A stretch of 7,493 nt of DNA, taken from positions 1 to 7,493 of the forward strand of contig CANJXD010000279.1 in the NCBI GenBank assembly GCA_947478535.1. The letters are read 5' to 3'. A program made the translations under genes and the position numbers. Shown here in pieces: positions 5,428 through 7,493 of this stretch. This DNA is from Acetobacteraceae bacterium. Lineage in GTDB: Bacteria > Pseudomonadota > Alphaproteobacteria > Acetobacterales > Acetobacteraceae. A model generated the notes under the pieces. That model was not told where the DNA came from and ran no database searches. It worked only from the letters and a program-made list of their open reading frames with translations. Each line of letters starts with the position of its first letter. Positions within the stretch are counted from its first letter, which is position 1.

Positions 5428-6477
5428 TCAGTCGCGCAGCAGCGTGGCCTGCGCCGCATCCAGCGCCAGCCCGATCTGTGTCCCCGGTGGCAGCGGATCG
5501 AGCCCCCGCCGATGCGGCTCCTCCGCCAGCAGGCGCAGGCCCTCCCCCGCCTCGATCGTGTAGCGCACATGCCCGCCGAGAAACTCGGCCCGCGCCACCC
5601 GCCCTGGTACGCCGCCGGACAACCCACCGCCATCCCGCAACAGCACGATGCCCTGCGGCCGCAGCGCGAGCGTTGCCGGGCCATGCGCCGCCGGCTCCGG
5701 CAGGGTCAGCAGCAGACCCGCGGCCCGAAAACCATCCGCCGCGACCACGCCCTCGATCAAGTTCGCCGTGCCGAGGAAGCCCGCGACGAAGCGGTTCACT
5801 GGCCGGTCGTACAGCTCCGCCGGCGCGCCGACCTGCAACACGCGGCCTTCGTTGAGCACCGCCATGCGGTCCGCGGCGGCGTTCGCTTCCTCCTGGTCAT
5901 GCGTCACCAGGATCGTCGTCACGCCAAGGCGCCGTTGCAGTTCCACCAACTCGCCCCGCACTTCGGCGCGCAGCCCGGCATCGAGGTTCGACAGCGGCTC
6001 ATCCAGCAGAAGCACTTCCGGCTCTATCGCCAGCGTCCGCGCGATCGCCACGCGTTGCTGCTGGCCCCCGGAAAGCTGAGCCGGGCGCCGGTCCATCAGA
6101 TGCACCAACCCCACCAGGTCCAACGCCGCCTTCACGCGCATCTCGCGTTCCGCCCGCCCGACCTTGCGGCGTTCGAGCCCGAAGGCGACGTTCTGCGCGA
6201 CCGTCATGTGCGGCCACAGCGCGTAGTTCTGGAACACCAGCCCGACATTGCGCGCCCAGGGCGGCTCCCGCGTCGCATCGCGCCCGCCGATCAGGATGCG
6301 CCCGGAATCCGGCGTGCCGAACCCCGCGACAAGCCGCAGCAGCGTCGTCTTGCCGCTGCCGGACGGGCCGAGGAAGGCGAAGAATTCCCCCTTGCGGACC
6401 GAGAGCGACACGTCCTCCAGCACCCGCGTCGCGCCGTAGCCGAAGGCGACGTTCTCGATCTCAATCCCGGCGGTCAT
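5428..6477 (-). CDS. ABC importer ATPase, PotA/FbpC type
   Basis: A 349-residue ATPase, full length for the MalK/PotA/FbpC group. Walker A GPSGSGKTT (37-45), Q-loop Gln83 in VFQNYALWPH, signature LSGGQQQR (135-142), Walker B VLLLDEP (155-161), D-loop SNLDA (163-167) and H-loop His193 in VTHDQEEA. Residues from about 240 to 345 form a TOBE-type C-terminal domain, including ALRPQGI. It energises import through the membrane partner encoded just upstream. The frame is open far upstream of 6477, but that part is an out-of-frame reading of the permease; the true ATG is at 6477, overlapping the permease stop as ATGA with a GGGGGGGAAG Shine-Dalgarno, and MTAGIEIENVAFGYG is the normal start of these ATPases. 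Cargo cannot be assigned: Fe(III), polyamine, thiamine and phosphonate importers all use this type, and no binding protein is visible. Confidence 0.94.
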   Translation of the reverse strand: MTAGIEIENVAFGYGATRVLEDVSLSVRKGEFFAFLGPSGSGKTTLLRLVAGFGTPDSGRILIGGRDATREPPWARNVGLVFQNYALWPHMTVAQNVAFGLERRKVGRAEREMRVKAALDLVGLVHLMDRRPAQLSGGQQQRVAIARTLAIEPEVLLLDEPLSNLDAGLRAEVRGELVELQRRLGVTTILVTHDQEEANAAADRMAVLNEGRVLQVGAPAELYDRPVNRFVAGFLGTANLIEGVVAADGFRAAGLLLTLPEPAAHGPATLALRPQGIVLLRDGGGLSGGVPGRVARAEFLGGHVRYTIEAGEGLRLLAEEPHRRGLDPLPPGTQIGLALDAAQATLLRD

Positions 6478-7493
6478 TGTGTGCTTCCCCCCCGGCTGCG
6501 CCGCCCGCGTTCGCGCTCCGCGATCCGGTGTGCCACGAAGGTGCAGATCGCCACGGTCACCACCGCGATGACGCCGAGCGCCGCGCCTGGCCCGCGACCC
6601 GCCGGGCTCTGCATATAGACATAGATGCCGTAGGACAGCGGCGCGTCCACGTCGCGCGCGGCCAGCACCAGCGTCGCCGAAAGCTCCACCGCCGCGGTCG
6701 CGAAGCTGGTGACGAAGGCCGCGGCCAGCCCGCCCGTCATCAGCGGCACGACGATGCGCGCCAGTGTCACGGTCTTGCCGGCACCGAGATTTTCCGCCGC
6801 TTCCTCCAGGCTCCGATGCACCTGCTGCAAGGCCGCCGTCGCGGCGCGCAGCGCATAGGGCAGCCGGCGCACGGCATAGACGATGGCGAGCATGATGCCG
6901 GCGGTGGCCAACGACGTCCCGCCCGGCAGCGTCACGCCGAAATAGGTGCGCAGGATGCCGATGCCGAGCACGAGGCCGGGTACGGCGAGCGCCGACATCG
7001 CGATGAGGTCCAGCAGCTTCCGTCCCGGCAGCTTCGTCCTCAGCACGAGCCAGGCGATCGTCACGCCCAGCACCACGTCGATCAGCCCCGCCGCACCGCA
7101 ATAGAGCAGCGTGTTGGTGAGGAACTGCGGCGTCTCCCGCAGCACCGTGCCGTAATGCGCCAGCGTGTAGCCATCCGGCAGCGGATCGAAGGACCAGATC
7201 GTCGCCAGGCTCAGCAGCAGGATGCCGATATGCGGCGCCAGCACCAGGAACAGCACCGGCACCACGAAGCACCAGGCGGCCAGGAGGCCACCCGTCGTCA
7301 GCGGCCGTCGCCCCAGCCCGCCACCCCCGCGCTGCGTCGTCGCATAATCCCGCCCGCGCAGCAGCAGCGCCGCACCGGCCATGGCGGCGACCGACACCAG
7401 CACGAGGATGACGCTGATCACGTACCCCATGGGGTCGCCGAGCCCCACGGAGGTGACGCGCAGATAGGCCTGCGGCGCCAGCATGTTCGTCAC
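6474..7493 (-). CDS. ABC importer permease, C-terminal half of an apparent fused two-domain (FbpB/ThiP-type) protein, 5' end cut by window edge
   Basis: The frame enters from the right edge, and 339 residues plus stop are visible. Residues 1-50 (PMGYVISVILVLVSVAAMAG) look like the last membrane segment of a first permease domain, followed by a basic linker and then a second complete domain of about six membrane segments beginning near GGLLAAWCFVVPVLFLVLAP. The EAA loop, which docks the ATPase, is SLEEAAENLGAGKTVTLARI (228-247) followed by VVPL. This layout fits the roughly 550-residue fused permeases of Fe(III), thiamine and 2-aminoethylphosphonate importers. A GTG sits exactly at the window edge, but the homology-like first domain suggests the real start lies further upstream. 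It is coupled to the ATPase by an ATGA overlap. A substrate-binding protein gene is expected upstream, outside the window. Confidence 0.9.
   Translation of the reverse strand: MTNMLAPQAYLRVTSVGLGDPMGYVISVILVLVSVAAMAGAALLLRGRDYATTQRGGGGLGRRPLTTGGLLAAWCFVVPVLFLVLAPHIGILLLSLATIWSFDPLPDGYTLAHYGTVLRETPQFLTNTLLYCGAAGLIDVVLGVTIAWLVLRTKLPGRKLLDLIAMSALAVPGLVLGIGILRTYFGVTLPGGTSLATAGIMLAIVYAVRRLPYALRAATAALQQVHRSLEEAAENLGAGKTVTLARIVVPLMTGGLAAAFVTSFATAAVELSATLVLAARDVDAPLSYGIYVYMQSPAGRGPGAALGVIAVVTVAICTFVAHRIAERERGRRSRGGSTQ

Noticed and set aside
5512..6618. Plus-strand frame of 368 codons
   Set aside because: It is antisense to the ABC ATPase, whose Walker, signature and H-loop motifs are all intact.
5428..7272. 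A 614-codon minus-strand frame suggesting an ATPase with a long N-terminal extension
   Set aside because: The first 265 or so residues are an out-of-frame reading of the permease gene; the ATPase proper starts at the ATG at 6477 with a good Shine-Dalgarno and a 4-base overlap with the permease stop.
1..7493. CRISPR array, tRNA, rRNA, insertion sequence or phage attachment site
   Set aside because: No regularly spaced repeats, no cloverleaf or rRNA-like stretches, no transposase motifs and no terminal inverted repeats were seen on either strand.

Overview
The window is GC-rich DNA from what is most likely a free-living Proteobacterium. The mix of a tripartite-tricarboxylate (Bug) receptor, a CocE/NonD hydrolase, a short CBS-pair protein and a FixK/FNR-type box suggests an alphaproteobacterium, perhaps a Roseomonas-like member of Acetobacteraceae. 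This placement is inferred from gene types and codon bias only. Because of the high GC content, long open frames appear on both strands; most are antisense shadows and were left out.

Region 1 (bases 1 to about 4490, all minus strand) looks like one catabolic operon transcribed leftward: an exported Bug receptor (3455-4429), an alpha/beta hydrolase (2584-3399), an FAD-linked 2-hydroxyacid (D-lactate/glycolate-type) dehydrogenase (1114-2517) and a CocE/NonD serine hydrolase that overlaps it by ATGA and runs off the left edge (1-1117). Two hydrolases flanking a flavin 2-hydroxyacid dehydrogenase, led by a solute receptor, suggest uptake and ester or amide cleavage of a carboxylate, followed by oxidation of a released 2-hydroxyacid. 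The substrate cannot be read from the sequence. An 11-bp perfect inverted repeat lies just before the dehydrogenase start and would bury its ribosome-binding site. The short gap between the receptor and the alpha/beta hydrolase may carry the tail of a lost gene.

Region 2 (4430-4684) is a divergent control region. It holds a weak promoter candidate for the leftward operon, a nested dyad (4499-4548), and a box matching the FixK/FNR consensus (4613-4626), placed about 41-45 bases before a plausible start of transcription for the rightward CBS gene (4685-5107), the only plus-strand gene.

Region 3 (5108-5427) has no convincing intact gene. It holds a clear relic of an ABC ATPase Walker B/D-loop segment that matches the intact neighbouring ATPase at 40 of 46 bases, a 54-codon frame with a signal-peptide-like start, and a hairpin after the ABC operon.

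Region 4 (5428-7493, minus strand) is the end of an ABC importer operon: the C-terminal half of what looks like a fused, two-domain FbpB/ThiP-type permease (cut by the right edge), overlapping by ATGA with a PotA/FbpC-type ATPase. The substrate-binding protein is not in the window, so the cargo (iron, polyamine, thiamine, phosphonate or other) stays open.
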